In this document: in pieces, positions 35,517 to 44,344 of the stretch
Layout: every line of letters starts with the position of its first letter
Numbering within the stretch: position 1 is the first letter of the stretch
Origin: Limnobaculum zhutongyuii
GTDB taxonomy: Bacteria; Pseudomonadota; Gammaproteobacteria; Enterobacterales; Enterobacteriaceae
Length of the DNA stretch: 64,000 nucleotides
NCBI RefSeq assembly: GCF_004295645.1
Contig: NZ_CP034752.1
Span: 744,001-808,000 of the forward strand
Direction: 5' to 3'
The notes under the pieces: model-generated
The model's input: only the letters and a program-made list of their open reading frames with translations
Told to the model about the DNA's origin: nothing
Database searches by the model: none
Made by a program: the position numbers and the translations under genes

Positions 35517-36426
35517 TACGCCTCCTCTCCCGTTGAACCGTAAGCCATTTGCCAGAATCCATATCCAGCCGCGCCGCGAGCCTCAACGCTGAATTTGTAT
35601 TCTGCTTTGTTGAATACATCGTCGGAGTCTGTGTTGGTTTGATTAACAAACTCTGGCGCTTCGCGCTCTTGGAAAATCAGAGGTTTGATAATCTGATTAG
35701 TATCAAAAAGGAACCATTGTGCATCGTCGTCCAAGTCATCAACGACCAATACTTCGGCGGTGCCTTTGTAGATGTTGCGGTCGCCGTTCTCGAACTTGTC
35801 GGCCTCACAAATAGTACGGGCGACATCTTCTAATGCTGGCGGAACCACTAATAAATTGGGTTTAATTTTTAATGCTGCGCCTTCATCATCCTTAAATTTT
35901 CGCATTGCCGTTCTTGCTGCCCCGTAACTGGCTTTTGCTGCCGCAGCCGTAGCAGCGGATAAGGCTTTTTTTCCCCTTTATTGGAAACAAAGCTTTTGCC
36001 GACGGGATGGTCAGTATCAAAGAACGGTTGACCGTCGTAGCATTCATTAATGAAACCACCGGGCAATAATGCAAAAACCAAATCAGCGGGCCATTCTTTC
36101 GCCGATTTGCCCGCCGCACTGGCTTGGATGTTATATCCGGCAAGTTGATTGTCTTTAATGTGATTGCGCTTAATGGCGACGGTGGCTTCATAGTCTTCAT
36201 TCACTAACGTGTATTTAAACGCACCCAGCGCTTTAACGACTTTTTCACCAATCCATTTTTTCAGTTTTGGGAAGCGGTCTAACCACCAGTAATGTTCTTC
36301 ACTGGTTGTTGACGTGACTTTCATTGCCAACTTTTCCCAATCGGAGTCGGTTTCCTTAAACGCTTTTTGGAAAAGCGTTTTTAAACCAACATAAATATTC
36401 TTAATTGTTCCAGCGTTAATAATCAC
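35516..36426 (-). CDS. Major head (capsid) protein gpT, split by a -1 frame change
   Basis: The start is GTG at 36426, preceded by GGAGAG. Frame 0 codes residues 1-154, then meets A-AAA-AAG at 35971-35965 and would end at 35869 after 185 residues. Reading back one base at this heptamer gives AAA AAA GCC and continues ALSAATAAAAKASYG... to 35516. The joined product is 303 residues, close to the 305 of Mu gpT, and the sequence across the join (SNKGEKKALSAATAA) is smooth. The signal looks like a programmed frameshift, but a lost A in the A7 run (natural or sequencing) is equally able to explain it. Confidence 0.85.
35941..35971 (-). promoter_or_regulatory. Possible -1 frameshift signal in the capsid gene
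   Basis: The heptamer A-AAA-AAG (35971-35965) is followed after 6 bases by a GC-rich imperfect hairpin at 35958-35941 (4 bp, mismatch, 2 bp, TACG loop). GGGG lies directly upstream. The layout parallels the signal in the tail chaperone gene, but the hairpin is weaker. Confidence 0.45.
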
Positions 36427-36443
36427 TGTTTGTCTCTCCGTTG

Positions 36444-36824
36444 TTAAATATCAACCCAAATGCCGTCAGCATCGATAAAAAGCACTTTCCCGGCGACAAT
36501 ATCGCCTGTTGCCGCGACAGTCTGACTATCCGCGACATAGCATGACTTGCCGATAAGGGCTTGCGACACCGGGGCGGATGAACTATTCGCAAAGTTGAAG
36601 GCTTTCCCCCTGCGTACAAGAACAAATGCATCACCGTTTGCGCCGTCACGGTTATCAATAAATTCTGTCGCCATACCAACGGTTGTCAGACCCGCTGTTG
36701 TACTTGCCAGCACGGCAAATCCGGCAGCGTTTGTGCAAACCATGTTTCCGGCATAAATGACCGTATTCGCGGCGATTTGAACAGGAATGATTTCTCCATC
36801 CCGGTAGCTGGTTTTTCTATCCAT
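36444..36824 (-). CDS. DUF2190-like capsid cement protein
   Basis: A 126-residue small beta-rich protein: IPVQIAANTVIYAGNMVCTNAAGFAVLA, then GDAFVLVRRGKAFNFANSS and CYVADSQTVAATGDIVAGKVLFIDADGIWVDI. This is the pattern of DUF2190/cement proteins that decorate or stabilise heads. It lies between the protease and the capsid gene and overlaps the protease stop (TAATG). Confidence 0.7.
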   Translation of the reverse strand: MDRKTSYRDGEIIPVQIAANTVIYAGNMVCTNAAGFAVLASTTAGLTTVGMATEFIDNRDGANGDAFVLVRRGKAFNFANSSSAPVSQALIGKSCYVADSQTVAATGDIVAGKVLFIDADGIWVDI

Positions 36825-37954
36825 TACGCATCCCCCTTCATGGTTGCTGCGAACTCTTCCGGGCTAACGCCGAGAGTGGAACACATCGCCAGTGCGTCAG
36901 CGTCCAGCCCGTAGGTTTTATCTGACTGATTAAAATCTTTACCGTCAGTTTGCATCTGATTAAGTGATGCAATCGGCTTGGCAGAGGCGAGGAATGATTT
37001 CACCGCATCCGGATTGGTTTTTGCAGTATCACGCGCCCACGGTTCCAGCGCTTTAGTTAAGCGCCCGTCAGATAATGCCGTTACAATCGCGCTTTCCATT
37101 TCATCCTTTGCGCGCTTTTCGCGATCGGCTTTCAGGTCGGCGACTTCATGTTGCAGCTTAATAACGACGTCTTGTGGGACGTTGGTTGATAGCGTGGCAA
37201 CCTGTGAGGCTAACGAGGTTGTTTGTTGAGAAAGCGCTGTGATTTTTTGCTCTTTCTCTTGTAACAAAGTGATTAAATTAACGCTTGCAGCCGTGGTGCC
37301 TGCGCCGTCAGTGAGTTTATCAATCAGCTTTTGCAGCTCTGCTTTTACCTCTTCCAGTGTCGCGGATAGGGGCAAGTTCAGCATCCAGCGGAGCTGTTCG
37401 AGTAAGTCTTCCATTGCGGTTGTATCCTCAATGTTAAGTTGTGGGTTTCGGGATAAGTCGGCAAGGTAGCCCGCAGCATAAGATGCCGCCGCGAGGGTTA
37501 CTTCTTCCATGCCATCAAGTGCGGGGGTATTGGTCAGGGCAGCATGTAACACCTCAATTACTCGCCCGGTGGTTTTGTCATAGATAAATACCGCCGATAT
37601 ATAGCGATACTCTTTTGCCGCAATCATTTTTGCGGCATCGGTTGTCCAGTCCACGTCAATAGCAAATAAGCCGACAACGTCGCGCCATTCCATCTGCTTA
37701 AACCAACCCGCAGCCGGGGCCGGTTTGCCGTTCTGCGCGGATTTTAATGTCTGGTGTTCGTAATCAATGGGGAGGCGATTCGCTTTTGCCAGTGCTTTTG
37801 CAATCAAGCTTGCGGCGATATCGGCGTCGATAAACCAATCGTCGCACTCAAACGGGCGACCATCAGTGGCGCGAAACTTACCCGCCGGGAGTAATTGAAT
37901 GGTGTTACCGGCGTCTTGAAGTTCGAATGTTAATGCTGCGATTTTTAGTTTCAT
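36824..37954 (-). CDS. Head maturation protease/scaffold gpI (Mu gp32)
   Basis: The 376-residue protein is a Mu I-like protease: IDYEHQTLKSAQNGKPAPAAGWFKQMEWR with Ser/His-type active region, and KEYRYISAVFIYDKTTGRVIEVLHAALTNTPALDGM. The C-terminal 150 residues are coiled coil and would serve as scaffold (the Z protein in Mu). It is the first gene of the second late operon. The ATG at 37954 has no evident ribosome site, directly abuts a hairpin and overlaps a three-codon ORF (ATG CCC GAA TGA). Confidence 0.88.
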   Translation of the reverse strand: MKLKIAALTFELQDAGNTIQLLPAGKFRATDGRPFECDDWFIDADIAASLIAKALAKANRLPIDYEHQTLKSAQNGKPAPAAGWFKQMEWRDVVGLFAIDVDWTTDAAKMIAAKEYRYISAVFIYDKTTGRVIEVLHAALTNTPALDGMEEVTLAAASYAAGYLADLSRNPQLNIEDTTAMEDLLEQLRWMLNLPLSATLEEVKAELQKLIDKLTDGAGTTAASVNLITLLQEKEQKITALSQQTTSLASQVATLSTNVPQDVVIKLQHEVADLKADREKRAKDEMESAIVTALSDGRLTKALEPWARDTAKTNPDAVKSFLASAKPIASLNQMQTDGKDFNQSDKTYGLDADALAMCSTLGVSPEEFAATMKGDA

Positions 37955-38008
37955 TCGGGCATGATGACAGCCCGATTAAACGGCGGCGGCGTGATGGGGT
38001 TCAGGGGG
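37955..38008 (-). promoter_or_regulatory. Late-operon element 2: 17-bp motif plus hairpin before gpI
   Basis: Plus-strand TGATGGGGTTCAGGGGG occupies 37992-38008. Downstream on the minus strand a 6-bp stem (TCGGGC/GCCCGA, 9-base loop) ends at the base before the gpI start codon. The sequence CTTATAGCA precedes the motif and could be a -10-like element. Confidence 0.6.
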
Positions 38009-38143
38009 TGCTATAAGAAGGGAAATGATTAAATCTATCTTGCACATTCAAACGAGACATTGCAACCGCGTTTAAACGTCGTTTAAAAACTCTCAGGAGG
38101 ATTTATTGTGGGGTGGACTATGTAACGCTACCAAATTGTCATA

Positions 38144-38176
38144 AAAAACGCGCTACGATAATTACAGCGCGTTTTT
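38144..38176 (-). terminator. Terminator closing the lysis/terminase/head operon
   Basis: A perfect 11-bp stem (AAAAACGCGCT, 38144-38154, with 38166-38176) with an 11-base loop lies three bases past the minus-strand stop of the gpG-like gene. On the minus strand the stem runs out into TTTTTT. It separates the first and second late operons. Confidence 0.88.
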
Positions 38177-38179
38177 CAT

Positions 38180-38656
38180 TTAATCAAAAGGCCGGGATAA
38201 ATAATCTATCCCGGTGTTTTCTATTTCGTCGTAATCATCATCCATTAAACTCAAGAACGTTCGGGCCGGAATCTTTGACCCCGGATGATTAACTTTTTTA
38301 GCAAAGCGTCCGCTAAAGGCCAGCGCCTTTTTATTTCGGGGGCGGATAACGTGTGGGCGAGTCGTGCCACCGTTATTCTGTATCGCCGCATATTTCAAAT
38401 TCGACCCCGCACCCGCTGTATCATTATCGGAAAATGGCGTGATACTGGATGCAAGATGCCCCTTATCCTGTAGGATTTTTCCGTCCCGCTTTATTGGTAG
38501 CCATTTGGGGCGGCCTTCCTGTGCGAAATTTTCTTCCACTGCATCCGCCATGATGCCGCTAATTTCCCGCATCAACGGTTCCCTGTGTTCGAGGCTGTCA
38601 AGCACATCGTTTAAGGCACTTTCAGTGCGGGTGATATCAATAACAATCTTGACCAT
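38180..38656 (-). CDS. Virion morphogenesis protein (Mu gpG-like)
   Basis: A 158-residue phage virion morphogenesis (gpG) protein: VEENFAQEGRPKWLPI, ILQDKGHLASSITPF, KYAAIQNNGGTTRPHVIRPRNKKAL and IPARTFLSL are the conserved blocks. Members act in head-tail joining. It is the last gene of its operon and is followed by a terminator. Confidence 0.88.
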   Translation of the reverse strand: MVKIVIDITRTESALNDVLDSLEHREPLMREISGIMADAVEENFAQEGRPKWLPIKRDGKILQDKGHLASSITPFSDNDTAGAGSNLKYAAIQNNGGTTRPHVIRPRNKKALAFSGRFAKKVNHPGSKIPARTFLSLMDDDYDEIENTGIDYLSRPFD

Positions 38657-39976
38657 CTATTTCACCTCACCGAATAAAATTTCATAGCCACGTAACGTCC
38701 CGGCATCGGGTAGGGTTTCTGCGTGAGTGATAGGGTTTGCCCGGCTGTTTGATTTCACTTGTGGTGTACTGCGTTCTTTAAAACGGGTTGCAACTGACAA
38801 TATATGTTTTCCGCGGGCATCATCGATATCAAAAACATACAGCAACTCTGGAGTTTCCTGTTGTGTGTCAAACAATATTGCTGACGGCTTATGCATATGT
38901 GCGGGTAATTGTTGCCAGAATGTCGCAGGCAAACTGGCTGACCCGGATTGCGCTTCCAGCAAATGATTATCTGTCAGCGTGATAACGGCTGATTCAGGAT
39001 GTAATCCTTTTTCAGATAATCGGTCGAGTGTTGAGGCCGGAAGCGCGCCGACATGACGTTGCATTCCTTTGGCTTGCTTATTGATTAACGTGTTATCAAT
39101 AAACGTTTTAACATCCTTTGAAACAGCGTTTAATAACGCCGGGTTTTTCAGTATTTCATTGACCGCCGTTGAGGCAAGTCGGACATCTGCGACGGTGGCA
39201 CGATCAAGCAGACGCTGTCCCAATGATGACAGATAGCCTTGTCCGGGATTATGACCAAATCCCGCGTCCGGCGTGTACAGTTTGCCATCATGCGGATTTT
39301 TAAACGCGGTAACGGTGCGCGTTTCACCATTTTCCCACGGTTGCGACACCTCCACCAATAGTCCCTCACTGGATTGTACCGTTAGCCCCAAGCGCTCGAC
39401 GTCACGACCCGAGCGAGCACGGCAACGACAGCGATAACCATCGGGAGGATAAAGAATGGCCCATACAGGGTCGTCAATATGAGCAATAAAACCATTTAGC
39501 GACAGGTGCGCCGGGCGCGTTCTGCTATCTGCAATGGCGACACGTTCCAGATAAGGGCGACTGTCCTTATTGGATAATTGTTCCTGATAACGCCCGGCAT
39601 TATAGGCCGCCTGCATATTGGTTCGATAAATAGTTTCCAGTCGGCGCGGCTGTACACGCTTACCTTGCAACACGCCGTCGCTGTCGGCAACCAGCCCCGA
39701 ACCCAACCAGCCTTTTTTCTCAAGAATGGGGATAATTTGTTTTTGAAAATCACTGTACGTGCCGCCGTTCTTTAGGTGCTCGTTTAATGAGTTTCGGATA
39801 TCCTCTAAAATATCTTGCTTGAGGATTCCGGCAACAGTGAAGGCGCTTGCGTGGGCGCTGGCTTCGACATCATGCCAGTTGAAACCAACCGCATAGCCTT
39901 TTGATTCGAAATATTCGATAGCCTTTGCGGGCGGTACGCCGATTGCGTAGCTTAAATCAACGCCGTTAGCTGTTGG
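38657..39976 (-). CDS. Head morphogenesis protein (Mu gpF, SPP1 gp7-like)
   Basis: From the ATG at 39976 (MPTANGVDLSYAIGVPPAKAIEYF; GGGGGCGG upstream) the protein has 439 residues. The SPP1 gp7/Mu F core is present: RLETIYRTNMQAAYNAGRYQEQ, RVAIADSRTRPAHLSLNGFI, WAILYPPDGYRCRCRARSGRDVERLG. The last part fits the minor head protein fold with Cys-His-rich CRCRAR. It overlaps the portal gene by 11 bases. The upstream in-frame start at 40006 is inside the portal gene and less likely. Confidence 0.9.
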   Translation of the reverse strand, partial: PTANGVDLSYAIGVPPAKAIEYFESKGYAVGFNWHDVEASAHASAFTVAGILKQDILEDIRNSLNEHLKNGGTYSDFQKQIIPILEKKGWLGSGLVADSDGVLQGKRVQPRRLETIYRTNMQAAYNAGRYQEQLSNKDSRPYLERVAIADSRTRPAHLSLNGFIAHIDDPVWAILYPPDGYRCRCRARSGRDVERLGLTVQSSEGLLVEVSQPWENGETRTVTAFKNPHDGKLYTPDAGFGHNPGQGYLSSLGQRLLDRATVADVRLASTAVNEILKNPALLNAVSKDVKTFIDNTLINKQAKGMQRHVGALPASTLDRLSEKGLHPESAVITLTDNHLLEAQSGSASLPATFWQQLPAHMHKPSAILFDTQQETPELLYVFDIDDARGKHILSVATRFKERSTPQVKSNSRANPITHAETLPDAGTLRGYEILFGEVK

Positions 39977-41534
39977 CATTGAGCCGCCCCCATACATCAG
40001 CAACAAAGATGGCTTGCATCAGTAGTTGCTGTTGCTCTTTGTCATCCAATAACGGGTAGCTGGCGGCGATAATGTCGAGCGCTTCGTCCGGCGTTTGTCC
40101 CTGTTGCAATGCTGTGACCATTGGTGCAATCAGCTTTAACATAGCCTGATTAACAGCATCAGGGGCCGCCGGTGCATCATCAAGCACGGATTGTGCCTGA
40201 TCGATATCGTCGTCGGCTTTCTGGCTGAGTGCTGCAAACGATTTATATCGTTGGGATAACGCAACCGGATTGATAGTATCCCGTCGTTTTAATGTTGGTT
40301 CACCGTCTTTAGGTAAAGGAATACCGGTTTTTTCATGCACCCATGATACAGGGATGGTATCGACCCCGGCGTCAACCAGTTTCGACACACTGTCCGCGAG
40401 TTTTACTAAGTCGGCAATCTCTCGTGTGTCGAAAACAAACCGGGGCAACCGACGTTCGTCGAAGTCCTCACCACAATTAAGCTGACATAACATCAAGATT
40501 AGTTCACGGAACGTGCTTTCCAACTGGCAGGCATCGGCGACCGTCAGGTCATGCCTGACTTCGTTATGCACATTGCCAAGGGCGTTCGTGTTTGAGCGTG
40601 AATCGGCCTGACTGGTGAGCGTTGCGCCAAGAATGATTTTTGATTGTGTTCGCTCACACCAATTAATCATGACTTCGTAGTTTGCCGCTTGTCCCTCGGC
40701 GGCGGATTGAAACTCTATTTCCGTCCCGGAAGGAATAATCCCGGCGGCATCATGGCCCAGTGTGACCAGCGCTTCGAGTAGCGCGTCTTTCTCTTCTTCG
40801 GTAGCGCCTTGAAGATAAGTTCCGATTCGGGCCGGGAGGCCGTAAATTTCGAGAAACTCGGCTAAATCACGGATAGCAAAATTCTTGAACAAATAAGGCC
40901 ATACCAACGCCCGGACAAGCCCTGACTCTGCAATATCGCCCGATTTCGCGTTGTGCTTGTGGACAAACCATTTAAAAGGCCATAGCAGGGAACCTTCAAT
41001 CGAGTCATTTAATAGTAAAGTGTTGCCATCCTCCGTGGTGGTTTTAAAGTATGCCTGTTTTCTGTAATGCAGTTTCTTTGGTAGCCAGTCGCCCTGATAC
41101 TGTTCCCATTCAATTTCTTGCGCGGAAAAACCATGACCGATAGCATCCAACGCATTTAAGATAACGTCTTCAAAATCAGGAATTGATTTAAACCATTTCG
41201 CGACTTTTGCTGCAAACGTCTTCTCCGCTGGGGTTGCATCTTCGGGGGGATTAATATTCCAATCCAGTTTTAACAATGCATTTTTGCGCTTTTGCATTTC
41301 TGAAAAGATATGACCATCACGCTCCAGCATATCGTTAAATAAGCTTGCCTGTGCTGCTAGGTCGCCTTGTTCTGCGGCTTCCATGATGCGGGCCAGCTTT
41401 TGTAACGACAGTCCTTTTGAGGGGTGCTCGGTGAACGAATGACGCAGCCCTGCAATTTCCGCTGTCTGTGTTTTCTTTAAATCCTTTTTGGTGAACGGAC
41501 GCCCGTTAGCATCCACTATCTTAGATACTGCCAT
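39966..41534 (-). CDS. Portal protein (Mu gp29, DUF935)
   Basis: A 522-residue DUF935 portal subunit with KRKNALLKLDWNINPPEDA, FSAQEIEWEQYQGDWLPKKLHYR and AEFLEIYGLPARIGTYLQGATEEEKDALL blocks. Twelve copies would form the DNA entry ring and the terminase docking site. It starts four bases after the terminase stop, behind GGGGGGCTGG. Confidence 0.92.
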   Translation of the reverse strand: MAVSKIVDANGRPFTKKDLKKTQTAEIAGLRHSFTEHPSKGLSLQKLARIMEAAEQGDLAAQASLFNDMLERDGHIFSEMQKRKNALLKLDWNINPPEDATPAEKTFAAKVAKWFKSIPDFEDVILNALDAIGHGFSAQEIEWEQYQGDWLPKKLHYRKQAYFKTTTEDGNTLLLNDSIEGSLLWPFKWFVHKHNAKSGDIAESGLVRALVWPYLFKNFAIRDLAEFLEIYGLPARIGTYLQGATEEEKDALLEALVTLGHDAAGIIPSGTEIEFQSAAEGQAANYEVMINWCERTQSKIILGATLTSQADSRSNTNALGNVHNEVRHDLTVADACQLESTFRELILMLCQLNCGEDFDERRLPRFVFDTREIADLVKLADSVSKLVDAGVDTIPVSWVHEKTGIPLPKDGEPTLKRRDTINPVALSQRYKSFAALSQKADDDIDQAQSVLDDAPAAPDAVNQAMLKLIAPMVTALQQGQTPDEALDIIAASYPLLDDKEQQQLLMQAIFVADVWGRLNANS

Positions 41535-41537
41535 GAG

Positions 41538-43172
41538 TTACCAGCCCCCCTTAGAGCCGAATCGCGAACCACGTTTGCCGGGTACACGAGTATATTTGAA
41601 CTGACCGCCGATGCCTGATTGCGCCGCCGCCCAAAGCATATGCAGGGCGTCTGGCCCATCATCGTGATCGGCCTTAGGGAAATGCTCAAGCTGGCTAATT
41701 AATGTCTTTTGTGATGGATGAAGACGGATCAAGCTGTTTACTATATGCGGTTGGAGGGATTCAATTCGCAATATTTTGTCGGTGTGTGGTATTACAGCCC
41801 GAGCCGGTACGGGGATGCCGCGTTCTGCGGAGCGTTTAACCAGTTCAGTTCTTAAAAATTCCTGAAACTGTACGGTTTCAATAACCCATAAGACGCAACC
41901 GTATTCAAGTTGAAACGTGATGATATCTTCAATAATTCTGTCCGGGAGCCGCTTTTTAATCGAGGCTTCGACAACATCCAGAATGCCGGTCGTCCGGTTC
42001 ATTCCACCAACCAGTAACGCTGATGGGTCACGGCCTGCGCCTTTCAGACCTAAACTTGGATCTGCGGCACCGTAGAAAACCCACTCGGCTAAACGGTTAA
42101 TCCAAAAGTTAATACAACCTTTAAAGATGGCGTCTTCGCCAGATACCGGGTCGTTTTGATACTCACTGTCAAAGGTTGAATGACCATCCCGAACGCGGAT
42201 CAACATCAGGGCATACAGCGGACGAGCCGCCCAACTAACGCGGGAACCTTTGAGCATGTCATTTTCGTTCTGTTTATAAAACAGTTCTGCCGCTTCCGGG
42301 CTATCGTTGCGGAGAATTTCTTCCCATTTATCCCACAAATCCATATTATCGGGCCAGTCAATGACGGCCTGAAACTTGGCTGTTTTCCAAAGTGGGTTTT
42401 TCTGCGTCCGGGCTAATACGGAATCGTAATGCAGGATAGTTCCGATATAGACGATATCAAGCTTGCCCCCAGCGGCCCCCAACGGCATCACGGTTTTTTT
42501 CAACCAGTTTTCCAGCTTGTCCCGTTGCTCCGGGTTTCTGACCTGTTCGTCGTTCTCGATATCATCCAGCACCACCAAGTCAGGACGATAAGCACCATGA
42601 CGCAACCCTCGCAATTTCTTACCACTGCCCGCAACCGTGACCTTAATATCGTTTCGGGTCACGATGGTTCCGGCTTGCCAGACTCGCCCCCCTCCGGCAA
42701 TTTCGGGGAAATCCATTGCTATTCGCGGGTTAAATTCAATCTCGGCCTTGATGGCTTCCAGCATGGGGTAAGCTTGGTCTATGCTGTCCATTATGATAAC
42801 CGGGTATTTTTTTATCCCCCGGATGATGCACCAGAGCACGAATAATTGACTGACTAGCGTTGACTTTGCCTCACCACGTGGGGCGGCGATAGCATCATTT
42901 TGGCCTAATAGCTGACATACAATTTCAGGCAAACGCTTAAACAAGTGCTTGTGTAGTTCGCTTTTGTCGGTGTGGCGGACATAGTGTGGAAAGTAGTTAT
43001 TAACAAAATACTCATAGCCGCTGTCCAGTTCATTGACTAATTTCCGGCGCTCCTGTACTGCGAGCGGGTCAGGGTCAAAACCGACACAATCAGCCTCAAT
43101 GGTTCGACGAACGCTGGCGGCATACTCCGCCAGATTCTTTTTAAATTCGCGGATAGAGAATTTCTTAGCCAC
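41538..43172 (-). CDS. Terminase large subunit (Mu gp28)
   Basis: ATPase/nuclease that packages phage DNA. Residues near 95-110 hold the Walker A-like APRGEAKSTLVSQLFVLW; the acidic DLVVLDDIENDEQVRNPEQRDKL follows; a nuclease domain with FYGAADPSLGLKGAGRDPSALLVGG and DDGPDALHMLWA completes it. GTG at 43172 (VAKKFSIREFKKNL) with GAGG upstream is chosen because it overlaps the preceding small gene in the compact style of the operon; an open ATG at 43232 would add 20 residues. About 544 residues. Confidence 0.9.
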   Translation of the reverse strand: MAKKFSIREFKKNLAEYAASVRRTIEADCVGFDPDPLAVQERRKLVNELDSGYEYFVNNYFPHYVRHTDKSELHKHLFKRLPEIVCQLLGQNDAIAAPRGEAKSTLVSQLFVLWCIIRGIKKYPVIIMDSIDQAYPMLEAIKAEIEFNPRIAMDFPEIAGGGRVWQAGTIVTRNDIKVTVAGSGKKLRGLRHGAYRPDLVVLDDIENDEQVRNPEQRDKLENWLKKTVMPLGAAGGKLDIVYIGTILHYDSVLARTQKNPLWKTAKFQAVIDWPDNMDLWDKWEEILRNDSPEAAELFYKQNENDMLKGSRVSWAARPLYALMLIRVRDGHSTFDSEYQNDPVSGEDAIFKGCINFWINRLAEWVFYGAADPSLGLKGAGRDPSALLVGGMNRTTGILDVVEASIKKRLPDRIIEDIITFQLEYGCVLWVIETVQFQEFLRTELVKRSAERGIPVPARAVIPHTDKILRIESLQPHIVNSLIRLHPSQKTLISQLEHFPKADHDDGPDALHMLWAAAQSGIGGQFKYTRVPGKRGSRFGSKGGW

Positions 43173-43341
43173 GAAGTGCCTCGTTAATCTCAGAGGCAAT
43201 GTCTTTTTTGTAGGTCGTAAAAATCCGACCATCAGTTAATGTGATGATTGTTTCCTGAAAGTAAGCACTTTTTAACTCAACTGAAATAATTTGAGATGCC
43301 ATCACATGAACGCCATCGCCAAGACTAATTAATTTATCCAT
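43165..43341 (-). CDS. 58-residue conserved-looking phage ORF ahead of the terminase gene
   Basis: The frame runs from ATG 43341, behind AGAAATCCT and seven bases before the end of the small terminase gene's stop, to TAA at 43167-43165. The product starts MDKLISLGDGVHVMASQ and contains a SAYFQETIITLTDGRIFTTYK segment suggesting a small beta barrel. It fills the gap between the two terminase genes with overlaps at both ends, which supports coding. Function unknown. Confidence 0.6.
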   Translation of the reverse strand: MDKLISLGDGVHVMASQIISVELKSAYFQETIITLTDGRIFTTYKKDIASEINEALRG

Positions 43342-43861
43342 AGGATTTCTCTATCACCTCGCCGAACGGTTCTAGGACTTCTGCGAAGGCTTGCAAATGC
43401 TGCGGGTAGTGTTCTGAAATAAATACACCTAGCTTTTGTAAAACTTCCAGAGATAAGGCCAGTTGGCTGGTTTCTGGTAACAAACGCTTACTGGCTGATA
43501 TGCTTTTGTTATAAGCATCTGCAAGGCTTGCCAGCATTTCGACGCGCTTTGCCAGCAAAGGCATTTGCTTTTCAGGCTCAATGACAGACATATCAAAGCC
43601 GTTGATAGCTTCCATCGTGCTTTTAAACTGAATAACCATATTGGATAGCAGGGAACGCGAAACATCCTCAAGCCCACCTCCTGCCATCATGTGCGCGGAC
43701 TTTTGTTTCTCCCAATCGTCCCCTTTGTCGAGCGCATCTTTTTTCCAACGGCGAGCCGTTGCAAATGAAACGCTCAGTTGTGCTGCGGCAATCTCCATTG
43801 ATAACCCATCAAACACATAGGAACGGCGGAGCCTGTCTCTTGTTTCGCGTGGGTGCGCCAT
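43334..43861 (-). CDS. Small terminase/DUF1804 protein (Mu gp27-like)
   Basis: A 175-residue DUF1804 protein with an N-terminal helix-turn-helix (RRSYVFDGLSMEIAAAQLSVSFATARRWKKDALDKGDDW). It is expected to recognise the phage end for packaging. Mu gp27 has the same position directly ahead of the large subunit. Confidence 0.85.
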   Translation of the reverse strand: MAHPRETRDRLRRSYVFDGLSMEIAAAQLSVSFATARRWKKDALDKGDDWEKQKSAHMMAGGGLEDVSRSLLSNMVIQFKSTMEAINGFDMSVIEPEKQMPLLAKRVEMLASLADAYNKSISASKRLLPETSQLALSLEVLQKLGVFISEHYPQHLQAFAEVLEPFGEVIEKSYG

Positions 43862-43865
43862 TACG

Positions 43866-44093
43866 TCAAACCTTTAATATTGTTTTAATAATTTCGATGG
43901 CGGCATACACCAGACCGCCGGACATACCACCCGCCACCGCTCCGGCAATAGCACCGCTTTTCACTGATGCCGGATGGATGGCATCAATACGATTTTCTAT
44001 CCGGTTTAATTGGGCGCTAATGCTTCGTAACTCTTCCAGTTCTGTGGCAGTGCTCCGACTGGTTAAGCGCTTGGACTTTTTTGCTTTACTCAT
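43866..44093 (-). CDS. Small membrane-associated phage protein
   Basis: 75 residues: basic N-terminus (MSKAKKSKRLTSRSTATE), coiled coil, then a Gly-rich hydrophobic segment (SGAIAGAVAGGMSGGLVYAAIEII) resembling a glycine zipper. ATGA overlap with the upstream DUF2730-like gene. No family recognised. It could be part of the lysis cassette. Confidence 0.6.
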   Translation of the reverse strand: MSKAKKSKRLTSRSTATELEELRSISAQLNRIENRIDAIHPASVKSGAIAGAVAGGMSGGLVYAAIEIIKTILKV

Positions 44094-44344
44094 TTATCAG
44101 CTTTCCTGTCGAGTTTGCTGTCAATGCGGTTAAGCTGCTGTTTCAGCTCTCCGATTAACTCTTTGATGGAGCCTACGTCTTTGTGGGCTTCTTCTTTTAG
44201 CTGGTAGCGTTCGTAGAGTTCCTTTCTTAATGCCTGCTGTTCGTTCTGTAGTCGGCTAATATCATCCTGTAAACGTTTAACCCATATCCCACCGAACACT
44301 CCGGCAAGTGCTAGCGCAATTTGAAATGCAATATCAACAGTCAT
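44090..44344 (-). CDS. DUF2730-like membrane/coiled-coil protein (Mu gp25 position)
   Basis: 84 residues: a single N-terminal helix (FQIALALAGVFGGIWV) followed by a long coiled coil (RLQDDISRLQNEQQALRKEL). This fits DUF2730 proteins located between Rz and terminase genes of Mu-like phages. ATGA overlap with the Rz-like gene. Confidence 0.68.
   Translation of the reverse strand: MTVDIAFQIALALAGVFGGIWVKRLQDDISRLQNEQQALRKELYERYQLKEEAHKDVGSIKELIGELKQQLNRIDSKLDRKADK

Noticed and set aside
35516..36426. Treating the two capsid frames as two separate genes
   Set aside because: The second frame lacks a start at its homologous beginning, and the joined product has the full size and continuity of gpT.
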